Of a stretch of DNA of 60,658 nucleotides, positions 1 to 7,680 are shown one piece after another. Where the stretch lies: the IMG/VR virus record IMGVR_UViG_3300042868_014229, positions 1 to 60,658 of that record; one strand, given 5' to 3'. Source of the stretch: a virus. The position numbers and the translations under genes are program-made. Position 1 is the first letter of the stretch; each line of letters begins with the position of its first letter. The notes below the pieces were generated by a model. It had not been told where the DNA came from and did no database searches. It saw only the letters and a list, made by a program, of their open reading frames with translations.

Positions 1-243
1 TTAATTAATTTTGTATTTTTCACAATCACCTAAGCTATAAGTTGTTAAACCATCCATGGACTCAACGTGCATGAAATCAGGTTCCAAGTGTTGAACCATG
101 AAACCATGGTCTAATCTAAGGATTTTGTCAATGTCAAATATATCTAAACGACCATTTGACCATAAATTGTGCAACACTCTAAGTGTTGTGTGAAAATTAG
201 GTTTACTAATCACTGTTTGTGTTTTGTTTTGTGATAAATTCAT
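1..243 (-). CDS. Hypothetical protein, 80 aa
   Basis: Complete 80-residue frame whose TAA stop is the first three bases of the window. It is soluble and mixed charge, with no signal peptide, membrane segment or motif I recognise. It follows the 147-aa gene at 256-699 with a 12-nt gap and is probably the last gene shown of that transcription unit. No function can be assigned. Confidence 0.6.
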   Translation of the reverse strand: MNLSQNKTQTVISKPNFHTTLRVLHNLWSNGRLDIFDIDKILRLDHGFMVQHLEPDFMHVESMDGLTTYSLGDCEKYKIN

Positions 244-255
244 ATTGTTTTATTT

Positions 256-699
256 TTAAATTCCAAATATTTTACTAGGATGGTTAAATTTCCTTTTATG
301 TTTTTTTCTACCTTCGGTTCTAGTTATCGTATCATTAACGTCATCGTATTCCGATTTGGACCAATGACCAGTAATAGATTGTTCATATATGATTCTATTT
401 TTTTCATCACGAAGTTTAATCCAAAAAGTATTATAATTATCTTCATGATATATCATATAACCTTTTATATTAAAACCGCAGATGCTTTTATAACCATTTG
501 AATCTTCCCTATATTCTCTATAGGTTCCATCTTTCTTGGTAATTGTTTTTATTTTGTACCAATCACCATTGGCATTCCAATTGTAGGTTAACACACCCCT
601 TTTGTTATAGTTTTCACTATGAACTAATTCGTCATCAACGTATTCTTCAAAGGTTTTCATTCCACCTTTGGGCCATCTAGTTATCAGGTGTTTTATCAT
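256..699 (-). CDS. Hypothetical protein with MORN/YwqK-like repeats, 147 aa
   Basis: 147 residues rich in Tyr, Trp, Asn, Asp and Lys, with short repeating beta-hairpin-like units (for example WNANGDWYKI and KKDGTYREYREDSNGYK). These recall MORN or YwqK-type repeats, which usually act as interaction or membrane-proximal scaffolds. The gene at 1293-1745 has the same composition and is likely a diverged paralogue. Its start overlaps the end of the small membrane protein gene at 677-847 by 23 nt, so the two are probably translationally coupled. Function unknown. Confidence 0.65.
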   Translation of the reverse strand: MIKHLITRWPKGGMKTFEEYVDDELVHSENYNKRGVLTYNWNANGDWYKIKTITKKDGTYREYREDSNGYKSICGFNIKGYMIYHEDNYNTFWIKLRDEKNRIIYEQSITGHWSKSEYDDVNDTITRTEGRKKHKRKFNHPSKIFGI

Positions 700-847
700 C
701 TAAATCTTCTTCTTCTTCTTCTTCTTCGTTGAAAAAATCTTTCCCTTTATAGTCTGGATGTTTTTCATGCATACTAGCAATTCCATTTGCCCATAATAAT
801 GAAATAATAAGTACAACTACAAATTCAAGTAAATAAACTTTCCACAT
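677..847 (-). CDS. Small single-span membrane protein with acidic tail, 56 aa
   Basis: A 56-aa frame starting at 847. Residues 4-21 form one hydrophobic segment (WKVYLLEFVVVLIISLLW). A run of seven Glu residues and a DDK-rich C-terminus follow. It has the look of a small phage inner-membrane protein with a cytoplasmic acidic tail. It sits between two other small genes and overlaps the start of 256-699. Function unknown. Confidence 0.55.
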   Translation of the reverse strand: MWKVYLLEFVVVLIISLLWANGIASMHEKHPDYKGKDFFNEEEEEEEDLDDKTPDN

Positions 848-848
848 A

Positions 849-1019
849 TTATAATTCTTTTAATAGTTCGTAAATAATAACCAATACTACAATTGGCCAT
901 AATAAAATAAAAATAACAAATTCAAAACCTGTTAGTTTTGCTTCTTCAATGTCGTACATTTGAGTATAATAATCAATATACCCAGTCAATAACATTCCAA
1001 TTATCAAATATATTATCAT
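849..1019 (-). CDS. Small two-span membrane protein, 56 aa
   Basis: 56-aa frame directly upstream of the gene at 677-847 with a 1-nt gap. Two hydrophobic stretches (residues 2-13 and 36-50) flank a short polar loop, so it is probably a hairpin membrane protein. The tight spacing argues for cotranscription from the promoter at 1283-1313. Function unknown. Confidence 0.55.
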   Translation of the reverse strand: MIIYLIIGMLLTGYIDYYTQMYDIEEAKLTGFEFVIFILLWPIVVLVIIYELLKEL

Positions 1020-1026
1020 AATTCTT

Positions 1027-1278
1027 TTAGGGCATTACCCAATAATATTTATTGTTATGTTTACAGACTGGTATGTTACTCAGCGGCTGCTCTTTTGGTA
1101 CTCGGTATATAACAACCAATTTACCATCTATTTCAAGTGTAACTGTTCTATGATATGGTCCGTAAGGTATAGCATAAATTACTTCACCATTTAAACGCTG
1201 AATACCATCTTTACATATGTTTTGTAATGTAACGCATGATGTTGCAACCAATAATAAAAAAACAATTAACTTTCTCAT
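1027..1278 (-). CDS. Small lipoprotein, 83 aa
   Basis: Begins MRKLIVFLLLVATSC, a lipoprotein signal peptide with the lipobox Cys at residue 15, so the mature protein is about 68 residues and membrane-anchored outside the cytoplasm. A promoter (1283-1313) lies just upstream, giving a very short leader. Short phage lipoproteins often alter the host envelope or block superinfection, but nothing here identifies a role. Confidence 0.65.
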   Translation of the reverse strand: MRKLIVFLLLVATSCVTLQNICKDGIQRLNGEVIYAIPYGPYHRTVTLEIDGKLVVIYRVPKEQPLSNIPVCKHNNKYYWVMP

Positions 1279-1282
1279 AAGG

Positions 1283-1313
1283 CAAATATACGTTAATTTT
1301 CTAACCCACCAAA
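1283..1313 (-). promoter_or_regulatory. Bacteroidetes-type promoter
   Basis: On the - strand, -33 TTTG (1310-1313), 19-nt spacer, -7 TATATTTG (1283-1290). It drives the lipoprotein gene at 1027-1278 and probably the genes down to position 1. Confidence 0.65.
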
Positions 1314-1745
1314 CTTATTAAGTGTTTTTTTGAAATTTAATTCATAACTACAAAATAATTCAGGGTTTTCAACATCTTCGTATTTTATGTTACCTCTACC
1401 ATCGTGGTAATGTACTGAACCATAACAATTTAAGAAGAATGTTTTATTACCATCTTCATTATATCTGGTTTCGTGCCATGTACCGTTTGACCTTTCTGTC
1501 AATAATTTATTATCATCGTTATCGTAGAGATGTCTTTCCCATGTGTTTTTAATCTTATCCTCTATAAAAACGCTGGTGTTGCCATCTGGTAGATAATCCA
1601 TTATACATAGAATAGCGTGGCTTTCTTTGTATAATAAGGTTCCTTGGTCATCAAACTCTTCTCTGATGACCAATTTACCATTATTGTATTCGCAACTAGA
1701 TTTAACTTGGTAATTATCATGATATGTTATTTCATGTTTGGTCAT
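1293..1745 (-). CDS. Hypothetical protein with MORN/YwqK-like repeats, 150 aa
   Basis: 150 residues built of short Tyr/Asp/Gly-rich strands such as HETRYNEDGNK and YNNGKLVIREEFDDQG, the pattern of MORN/YwqK-like repeat proteins. It resembles the product of 256-699. It overlaps the upstream gene at 1742-2209 by 4 nt (start and stop codons interleave), indicating translational coupling. Function unknown. Confidence 0.65.
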   Translation of the reverse strand: MTKHEITYHDNYQVKSSCEYNNGKLVIREEFDDQGTLLYKESHAILCIMDYLPDGNTSVFIEDKIKNTWERHLYDNDDNKLLTERSNGTWHETRYNEDGNKTFFLNCYGSVHYHDGRGNIKYEDVENPELFCSYELNFKKTLNKFGGLEN

Positions 1746-2209
1746 TTACCTCGTTCAATTAATTCGTCTCTTAATTTTGCTGCAAGTTCGTAATCTTCAT
1801 TACTAATAGCAACTTCCAATTCATGATTTAATTGTCCAATACTTTTAACATCTTTAGGGATGAAGTCAATCAAATCCCAAAACAATGCTTCAAACATACT
1901 GTAATCGATTCCTTCAAGAAACTCATCTTGTACAGCATCAATCACTTGAACCTCATTGTCAACAAATCCAATTACTACTGTTTGTGGTTCTTGCCAATCT
2001 CCACCGCAGGATATGATAAGTGTATCTTCAGTAAAATCAACAAACTCACAGTTTTCAGTATCTAATGGTTCATCAAATTCATCTTCATCTTCGAAGAATT
2101 CTTTCATGTTTATTTGTGGCCAGTTAGGTATGTTTTGTAACATGTAGGTAACCAAGAATCCACCATCAAATAAATAAGGTATCAATGCTAATTTAAAATT
2201 TCTATTCAT
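1742..2209 (-). CDS. Protein with C-terminal UVR motif, 155 aa
   Basis: The last 30 or so residues (LNHELEVAISNEDYELAAK...RDELIER) match the UVR motif found in UvrB, UvrC and the Clp adaptor McsA, a helical hairpin for protein-protein contact. The N-terminal 120 residues are acidic and unknown. A second protein with the same C-terminal motif is encoded at 48535-48984. It probably binds a host or phage partner through the UVR hairpin; the partner cannot be told from sequence. Confidence 0.7.
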   Translation of the reverse strand: MNRNFKLALIPYLFDGGFLVTYMLQNIPNWPQINMKEFFEDEDEFDEPLDTENCEFVDFTEDTLIISCGGDWQEPQTVVIGFVDNEVQVIDAVQDEFLEGIDYSMFEALFWDLIDFIPKDVKSIGQLNHELEVAISNEDYELAAKLRDELIERGK

Positions 2210-2210
2210 C

Positions 2211-2726
2211 TTATTCTTTCTTAAAATAATCTTTTAAATCGTTTTTTACAATCAACTTTTCCAAAACACCGCTGTAGTTTTTTCCTTTAGCATAGGTTTT
2301 GTCCAAGAATTTTTTGTATTGTGTTCTGGTCATGTTATTGAGATATAATGCTTCATAAATCATTCTGTCCTCGACACATAATTTCCAATTGTCATACAAC
2401 GCATGGTTTAAATTACTACCATTACATAGATTGTAACGTTTTTTAGGTTGTTTCATTCCAAAGAGGTTGTTATTCTCTTTAAATACAGCTGACTTAAAGT
2501 GTCCGCTCTCTAATACAGCTTGGGCTAAAATAATGTCAGGGAATTTGAATTTGTGACATTTGATTTCTTCAACCAAAGCTTGTTTGCTAAAGCTATCGTT
2601 GATAGCTTCGTTGGGGTCATCTTCTTTTTTACTCTTTGTCAAAGAAGTTAATACAAATAGTGCAACTAATATTAGGGCACCAAATAATACATGTTTAATT
2701 GTTTTCGTTTCATAAAATCTCATAAT
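2211..2726 (-). CDS. Membrane-anchored glucosaminidase-type lysin (GH73-like)
   Basis: The segment PDIILAQAVLESGHFKSAVF followed by KENNNLFGMK is the signature of the Flg_new/GH73 N-acetylglucosaminidase fold, with the catalytic Glu in LESG. An N-terminal hydrophobic segment precedes it, so the enzyme is probably tethered in or exported through the inner membrane and cleaves peptidoglycan. The frame opens to 2771, but a promoter -7 box lies at 2765-2772, so transcription would start below that Met. I therefore choose the Met at 2726 (MRFYETKTIKHV). It is a candidate lysis or spanin-helper enzyme. Confidence 0.75.
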   Translation of the reverse strand: MMRFYETKTIKHVLFGALILVALFVLTSLTKSKKEDDPNEAINDSFSKQALVEEIKCHKFKFPDIILAQAVLESGHFKSAVFKENNNLFGMKQPKKRYNLCNGSNLNHALYDNWKLCVEDRMIYEALYLNNMTRTQYKKFLDKTYAKGKNYSGVLEKLIVKNDLKDYFKKE

Positions 2727-2764
2727 TTTTGTTTTAGTTAATACTCCGTGAAACTTACGAGGGA

Positions 2765-2796
2765 CAAACATACAACATATATTTTAATCCACCAAA
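2765..2796 (-). promoter_or_regulatory. Bacteroidetes-type promoter; decides start of lysin gene
   Basis: -33 TTTG (2793-2796), 20-nt AT-rich spacer, -7 TATGTTTG (2765-2772). Because it overlaps the first possible Met codon of the lysin frame, it supports the downstream start at 2726. Confidence 0.65.
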
Positions 2797-2800
2797 TAAA

Positions 2801-2824
2801 AAAGCAACTATTTCTAGTTGCTTT
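2801..2824 (-). terminator. Intrinsic terminator
   Basis: Perfect 10-bp stem AAAGCAACTA/TAGTTGCTTT with a 4-nt loop, followed on the - strand by a T run. The stop of the 2814-3350 gene lies in the loop. Confidence 0.8.
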
Positions 2825-3350
2825 CTTTTTTTACTCTAAGTATATTAACAAACCGATTAATAAGATAGGGTTCTTGCTTACCATTGGCGAAGGTTATTGT
2901 ATAATCTACTGGGTAATTAACTTCTTTATCTATTACACCCAACTCTTTAAATTTAGATACGTCTAACATAGGTGTCCCATCATTTTGATTGGTTGAACCT
3001 ATAACGGTTTCTAAATTGTTAAAACCAACTGTCATAGACCCAAAACATCTTTCACTTGATGAGCAGATACCTTTTTCATCATCAATAAAACTTGTAAAAA
3101 TTGGTCTCATATCACACCAGATTGCAACACCACCTTCTTCTGGTGTAACACTTCCATCAATTAGATACCAATGACCTTTTCTATATTTTAATTCAACGTT
3201 ATTCATTTTTTTCTTTATTAATTCGTTAAAACCTTCTAGTTCATGAGGTAGAACCATACCATTTAAAAACTCTTTTACATGGTCGTTTAATCTTTTAAAA
3301 GGTTGTTTACCTTTAAGACTTTCAGCCGCATGTTTGATTTTATCATTCAT
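2814..3350 (-). CDS. Hypothetical protein, 178 aa
   Basis: Soluble 178-aa protein with no recognised motif. The middle contains YRKGHWYLIDGSVTPEEGG and several Cys residues (ICSSSERCFG). It ends inside an intrinsic terminator. It follows a 51-aa gene by 2 nt. No family is recognised. Confidence 0.65.
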   Translation of the reverse strand: MNDKIKHAAESLKGKQPFKRLNDHVKEFLNGMVLPHELEGFNELIKKKMNNVELKYRKGHWYLIDGSVTPEEGGVAIWCDMRPIFTSFIDDEKGICSSSERCFGSMTVGFNNLETVIGSTNQNDGTPMLDVSKFKELGVIDKEVNYPVDYTITFANGKQEPYLINRFVNILRVKKESN

Positions 3351-3352
3351 AA

Positions 3353-3508
3353 TTAGTAAATAAAATTGTCATCAGAAGCATGACCAGAAAATTGTTGGTA
3401 CTGAGGCTGATTTTGTTGTTTCTCAATTTCTTTAAATTTAAACTCAATACGTCTTTTTCTTATCAGATGATTTAACATACCAGTCATTTTTTCTCTTAGA
3501 TTTTTCAT
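3353..3508 (-). CDS. Small basic hypothetical protein, 51 aa
   Basis: 51-aa frame in the gap between two larger genes. Basic helical first half (MKNLREKMTGMLNHLIRKRR) and Gln-rich second half. Spacing of 2-4 nt to both neighbours supports it as part of the same unit. Function unknown. Confidence 0.5.
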   Translation of the reverse strand: MKNLREKMTGMLNHLIRKRRIEFKFKEIEKQQNQPQYQQFSGHASDDNFIY

Positions 3509-3512
3509 GTGG

Positions 3513-4514
3513 TTAATTATTAATTGTTATCAGCCAAATGTATTTAGCTAATTTATTGTAAAATTCTAAATATAATCTTTGCGTGAACCTAGATATTTTT
3601 CTGTGTTTATAGGCAAATTTCATTTTTCTAACTATCTCATAGTGAGATGTTGGTTTTGCTTTCAAGAACCATGGCATCCATGTAATATCTTCACCAGCAA
3701 CAATTGGTACACCAGCAGTTACAAAATCAGCAGTTACAATATTAAATGATTCAGAAAATGAAACTTGAGTACCAATATCTAATGTCGAAATAACAGCTAA
3801 TAAATCTTTATGGTTATACCATGTATGTTCTATTAAGTTATGATGAGAATACTCAAATATAGCTCTTAAGTTTCTAATTACATTATCACCAGATTGTTCT
3901 ATTCTAGATGAATTGATATGAAAATTTAAAACTTTACCTTCCGTTTCAGCAAACTCAATCGCTGCCAGTGCTTGTTGAAACGTATTTTTCATTGGTCTTA
4001 TAGCACCAAAAGAACCTATATCAATAGTGGTTGAGCTTGTTTTATCTTTTATTTCAAAATCATGAAACTCATAAACATTTGGTAAATAAATAAATTCTCC
4101 ACCTCTAAATGCTATTTTCAATTGTCTTGTTAACTCTCTAGTATTTGGGGCTATAATAACACCTTTGATTCTAGTGTATTCTTCAATCCACTTCAAAGCA
4201 ACACCTTCATTGGCTAAAAATGGTGCTTTAGAATGTATTCTAACTATCCATTTTCTGTTTTTATGACGTTCTATTTTTAATAGTTCGTCAAATTTTGCAG
4301 GTGGAACCCATAAAGCCTCAATAACTACAATATCCGCTTTGTACTCAGTTACAACTTTATCAATTTGGTTTGAATCGGTAACTGGAATTAATTTAGAATC
4401 ATATTTATCTGACAAAAAATTAACAACAAATCTAGCAGAATTAAATAACCCAGATGTGATTCCATAGGTGTCTTTAACCCTGTCACATGTAATAAATAAA
4501 ATTTTTTGTTTCAT
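3513..4514 (-). CDS. GT-B fold glycosyltransferase (GT4-like)
   Basis: 333 residues. The C-terminal half shows the GT4 donor-binding signature: a GSFGAIRPMKN strand-loop, then SFSESFNIVTADFVTAGVPIV, which carries the E-x7-[E/D]-type motif. The N-terminal half starts KILFITCD as in Rossmann-like GT-B domains. It would transfer a sugar from a nucleotide-sugar donor. In large phages such enzymes decorate DNA bases or alter host surface glycans, and the acceptor is not evident. A second, unrelated GT-A enzyme is at 15252-16628. Confidence 0.8.
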   Translation of the reverse strand: MKQKILFITCDRVKDTYGITSGLFNSARFVVNFLSDKYDSKLIPVTDSNQIDKVVTEYKADIVVIEALWVPPAKFDELLKIERHKNRKWIVRIHSKAPFLANEGVALKWIEEYTRIKGVIIAPNTRELTRQLKIAFRGGEFIYLPNVYEFHDFEIKDKTSSTTIDIGSFGAIRPMKNTFQQALAAIEFAETEGKVLNFHINSSRIEQSGDNVIRNLRAIFEYSHHNLIEHTWYNHKDLLAVISTLDIGTQVSFSESFNIVTADFVTAGVPIVAGEDITWMPWFLKAKPTSHYEIVRKMKFAYKHRKISRFTQRLYLEFYNKLAKYIWLITINN

Positions 4515-4666
4515 ATATTTCTTTACAAATAAATATAGATATATAACTGAAAATTTTATTAATTTTTATAAATTAATTCAAAAATAATATTAGTGTTTTT
4601 CTGACTTACAATGTAATTAATCAACGATAACCAATTATTATCTTTACTTAGTATTTCAGGTCAATT

Positions 4667-5047
4667 TTAAACTTCATGAACGTATGTTTCTAAGTTAGTA
4701 ATCATTTTGTCTAATAACTCATGTTCATTTCTATCCATTTCATCAAGGATTTCATTAACCTCAGCATTTGTTTTTGTAAGAATAGTGTTTTTGATTAATT
4801 CTAAAAACTCATCTCTGTAGTTCCTAACAATTGCAAATCCGTGATTTGTATAAGCCAAACCACTTGAATTTACATGTAAGAAATAATCCAAAGCTTTACT
4901 ACGAATCAAATAACCAAAGTCTTGTGGCTTGATTTCAACATCAGGCATTGAAAGAATAAGTTTACATATTCTAAGTATCTTTGCTTCTTTTGCAGTTAAC
5001 GTTATGGGTTTAACCCACCATTTTGTAAAAATTTTCATAATGAACAT
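4667..5047 (-). CDS. Hypothetical protein, 126 aa
   Basis: 126 residues, soluble, with a predicted mixed alpha fold and an acidic helical C-terminus (EVNEILDEMDRNEHELLDKM). It has its own promoter at 5065-5095. The 152 nt downstream to the glycosyltransferase holds nothing I can name. Function unknown. Confidence 0.6.
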   Translation of the reverse strand: MFIMKIFTKWWVKPITLTAKEAKILRICKLILSMPDVEIKPQDFGYLIRSKALDYFLHVNSSGLAYTNHGFAIVRNYRDEFLELIKNTILTKTNAEVNEILDEMDRNEHELLDKMITNLETYVHEV

Positions 5048-5064
5048 TATTAATTAATATTGGA

Positions 5065-5095
5065 CAAAGATATTAATCTTTTCCGAACTACCAAA
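5065..5095 (-). promoter_or_regulatory. Bacteroidetes-type promoter
   Basis: -33 TTTG (5092-5095), 19-nt spacer, -7 TATCTTTG (5065-5072), 17 nt upstream of the start at 5047. Confidence 0.7.
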
Positions 5096-5100
5096 CTTTT

Positions 5101-5304
5101 TTATTCTTTTTTCCAAGAATTTTTTATAAAAACATCAAAGAACGCCAGTATCAGGGCTATTGGTGCAAAAACAATTGTGCAACCGCATACAAAATTAGGT
5201 GTGGTATCACTTGCATAACTAGCTGTATCTTTATACCAATTGCGTTTGTAACATATCCAAACACCTATAACTAACCAAATAAAAACCCATTGAACTATTT
5301 GCAT
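5101..5304 (-). CDS. Two-span small membrane protein, 67 aa
   Basis: Hydrophobic segments at residues 2-18 and 37-58 separated by a polar loop containing SYASDTTPNFVCGC. It is 2 nt from the AAA+ ATPase gene upstream (5307-6347) and likely cotranscribed. Function unknown. Confidence 0.6.
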   Translation of the reverse strand: MQIVQWVFIWLVIGVWICYKRNWYKDTASYASDTTPNFVCGCTIVFAPIALILAFFDVFIKNSWKKE

Positions 5305-5306
5305 GA

Positions 5307-6347
5307 TTAAAATACTAAATTGTTAATTGTCATTTTATTGAATGGAACCAATTTTACTAGGATATCCACTTCAACGTCTTTACCTTTTTTATCTTCAATC
5401 CAATCTTTCGCTTTGAATACGATTTCATTTGCTTTGAAAGTTACCATATCAATAACTGACTCACCAGCAAGATAAGTATCAGTATATTTTATCTTCTTGC
5501 TAGTAGTGAAGATTGTTTTGAATGTATCTACACCATTAACAATATGATAAACTTCATATTTGTATTGCTCAAATTGATAGTTGTACATTGATTTGAACTC
5601 GCTGAATGGTTTACCAAATAAATTGATGTCATCAATAATGCTTATCAATAAATCGATATTCAAGTTAACCAACGAAACGTTTTCTTCCAAGTCTTTTTTA
5701 TACTCTAGGTTAATCAATTTGTCATCAACAATCATGTTGAACAACTCTTCTGGTAATTCTGCATACTCTTGCAAAAATTTGATTCTAGAAGGTCTGTTGA
5801 TGAAGAACTCGTTAACATTATCATTGGTTGTCATCAAGAACAATACCTTGTGGTCATTGCTTGTAACACCATCCATAAAAGATAGAAAAGACTCTTGGGA
5901 ATGATAACCATCCATCTTGTTATTATCAGTCTTTTTGGTATCAAATAACTTCTCAAACTCATCCACAAACAAAGTATGGTTTTGTTTGATGTTACTCAAG
6001 AATGTTGTAAAATTTACTTCTACTGGAATTTGTTTGTTGATAATAACAACTGGTTGATTTAAGTCAGTACAAATAAGTTTTGCAGTAAGACTTTTACCTT
6101 GACCTTTATTACCAGTCAACAATACACCCAAATTCTTTTGGTTTGCTTCGTATGACTTTTTTATAAGTTCTCTAAGTTCATCATTTACGTCATAAACTTT
6201 ATCAGGAAATTTAAACCCTTCAATGTCTTCCAACCAACAGTTACCATTCTCATCAAAATTGAATAGGTAATTTTTGTTCTCAAGCGTTTGCTCAATAGTT
6301 AATGCGTTAAAGAAGAAATACTTTCCGTTGTCTTTTAATATATTCAT
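5307..6347 (-). CDS. AAA+ ATPase, 346 aa
   Basis: Walker A GNKGQGKSLTAK (residues about 79-90), Walker B TLFVDEFE, sensor-1 LMTTND and an arginine-finger candidate in NRPSRIKF mark an AAA+ ATPase of the classical (BCS1/FtsH-like) clade. N- and C-terminal parts are unlike known families. A second AAA+ protein with the same core order is at 37370-38701. Likely a phage remodelling ATPase or helicase-loader-like factor; the substrate is unknown. Confidence 0.8.
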   Translation of the reverse strand: MNILKDNGKYFFFNALTIEQTLENKNYLFNFDENGNCWLEDIEGFKFPDKVYDVNDELRELIKKSYEANQKNLGVLLTGNKGQGKSLTAKLICTDLNQPVVIINKQIPVEVNFTTFLSNIKQNHTLFVDEFEKLFDTKKTDNNKMDGYHSQESFLSFMDGVTSNDHKVLFLMTTNDNVNEFFINRPSRIKFLQEYAELPEELFNMIVDDKLINLEYKKDLEENVSLVNLNIDLLISIIDDINLFGKPFSEFKSMYNYQFEQYKYEVYHIVNGVDTFKTIFTTSKKIKYTDTYLAGESVIDMVTFKANEIVFKAKDWIEDKKGKDVEVDILVKLVPFNKMTINNLVF

Positions 6348-6348
6348 T

Positions 6349-6771
6349 TTATTTTAATTTAATTTGTTCTAAAGCAATCGGTTCCCCATAATACTTTAAA
6401 TTTTTCATTCCAGTTAATCGTTCATTGATTCTTTCGACCAAAAGCTTTCTATCATTGGACTTTTCTTTATAATCATTATAAAGATTTCCAGGTAAACCGT
6501 CAAAGGCATCGGAATAATCGGTAATATTAAAATTACGTTTTAAACATTCTTCGGTTAATTCATTGTATCTATCGTGTAGGTATTTCAACCTATTGTAAAA
6601 GAAAACAACATGTCCTGTTCCTAGGGTGAACATACTAGGTATCTTGGATAAATTAACCTTAGCTTTCCCAGACTTAATAGAGTTTGGAATTCTAAGTATC
6701 TCGATTCTTTCTTTGATAAGATGTGCATCACACAACTCAATTCCTCTGACGGCAACTGAAATTCTTGTCAT
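6349..6771 (-). CDS. Hypothetical protein, 140 aa
   Basis: 140 residues ending 1 nt before the AAA+ gene start, so it is probably the first gene of that operon. Mixed alpha/beta, no motif recognised. A promoter lies at 6787-6818. Confidence 0.6.
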   Translation of the reverse strand: MTRISVAVRGIELCDAHLIKERIEILRIPNSIKSGKAKVNLSKIPSMFTLGTGHVVFFYNRLKYLHDRYNELTEECLKRNFNITDYSDAFDGLPGNLYNDYKEKSNDRKLLVERINERLTGMKNLKYYGEPIALEQIKLK

Positions 6772-6786
6772 AATAATTTAATTAAG

Positions 6787-6818
6787 CAAAACTACTACAT
6801 TGTTTAGTGTTTTACAAG
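6787..6818 (-). promoter_or_regulatory. Bacteroidetes-type promoter
   Basis: -7 TAGTTTTG (6787-6794) with a CTTG -33 element 20 nt upstream (6815-6818). It drives the 140-aa gene and the AAA+ ATPase. Confidence 0.5.
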
Positions 6819-6825
6819 TTTTTAG

Positions 6826-7038
6826 TTACTTATTTTTAGAAATTAATTCTTCCAACTCTTGAAAGTCTTCGTCACGTACAGCTTCTTTATCATAATACAC
6901 ATAACTACTACAAGTTGGTGGCATTACAAATTGTATCTCAATAGAGAAATTACTCACACTACCCTTGGCAATGTTGCTAATGTTTTTTGGTTCTGCTAAA
7001 AGTGTTTTTAGGTCAGAGTTAAGACTTTTGTTCTTCAT
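6826..7038 (-). CDS. Hypothetical protein, 70 aa
   Basis: 70-aa frame 1 nt below the 108-aa gene at 7040-7366. Contains a short PPTCSSYVYYDKE segment and an acidic tail. No family recognised. Confidence 0.5.
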   Translation of the reverse strand: MKNKSLNSDLKTLLAEPKNISNIAKGSVSNFSIEIQFVMPPTCSSYVYYDKEAVRDEDFQELEELISKNK

Positions 7039-7039
7039 T

Positions 7040-7366
7040 TTATTTTTGTTTAATATGATTTATACTACCGATTACTTTTCCAGTATGATTTATAATTTGA
7101 CCATTTGAATTGATTAACCCCATTCTTCTAAGGGTTTCAATTTCTGTTGGTATTGGCAATGGTGCCCATGGTAATCTAATACCATTGAACCTTTTCTTTA
7201 ATACCCAATCAACTTGTTCCATGAACTTGTCGCTTGACTTGGTTCGATTATTAAAAATCTCGTTAAACCAAAGAGCATTTGAAATGTGTTGGTGAGATAC
7301 TTTATCAAATGATACAAATCTCCCATCAAAAGTGTACCAACCATCGTAAATTACATGTGTTTGCAT
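7040..7366 (-). CDS. Hypothetical protein, 108 aa
   Basis: 108 residues with Trp/His-rich beta segments (YDGWYTFDGRFVSFDK). Preceded by a promoter at 7392-7422 that sits just below a terminator, so it starts a fresh transcription unit. Function unknown. Confidence 0.55.
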   Translation of the reverse strand: MQTHVIYDGWYTFDGRFVSFDKVSHQHISNALWFNEIFNNRTKSSDKFMEQVDWVLKKRFNGIRLPWAPLPIPTEIETLRRMGLINSNGQIINHTGKVIGSINHIKQK

Positions 7367-7391
7367 AATGTTACATTTTAATATTAAAGCA

Positions 7392-7422
7392 CAAAGATAA
7401 ACTAATATTTAATATAAACAAA
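7392..7422 (-). promoter_or_regulatory. Bacteroidetes-type promoter
   Basis: -33 TTTG (7419-7422), 19-nt spacer, -7 TATCTTTG (7392-7399). Lies directly after the terminator at 7427-7452. Confidence 0.7.
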
Positions 7423-7426
7423 AAAA

Positions 7427-7452
7427 AAGCAACTATTTTTACATAGTTGCTT
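7427..7452 (-). terminator. Intrinsic terminator
   Basis: 9-bp stem AAGCAACTA/TAGTTGCTT, 8-nt loop, T run on both strands. It has almost the same stem as the terminator at 2801-2824. It closes the transcript carrying the GC-rich region 7457-7680. Confidence 0.8.
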
Positions 7453-7456
7453 TTTT

Positions 7457-7680
7457 ATATGGTTACACACCCTATCAAGATTGGGATAATCGTGCAGGCC
7501 CAAACCCCAACACTCCAGTCAGTCATCTCTCTCCACCAGTAGTGGCTGATGCTTAATGATTATCTTACTCAACACACATGACGTGTCTTGATTCTTGTCA
7601 TAATATGGCATCTAACGGGACCAGCCTATTTTATTCACCGCCTTGTATTACTTGTTTGTCTTTCTATGTGTAATGGTTTC
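7457..7680 (-). ncRNA. Candidate structured ncRNA or 3' UTR, unidentified
   Basis: About 224 nt with no credible reading frame, clearly richer in G+C than its surroundings. It lies between the stop codon of the lipoprotein gene (7681) and an intrinsic terminator. Several helices can form on the - strand: CCAC/GTGG, ACAC/GTGT, TTGGG/CCCAA, and a long-range 7-bp pairing ATCAAGA (7586-7592) with TCTTGAT (7474-7480). In an AT-rich genome, locally raised GC content is a common mark of structured RNA. It matches no RNA family I recognise and has no tRNA T-loop, so it is not a tRNA or a canonical tmRNA. Confidence 0.4.

Noticed and set aside
2727-2771. Upstream start of the lysin gene
   Set aside because: The Met codon overlaps the promoter -7 box, so it would not be in the transcript.
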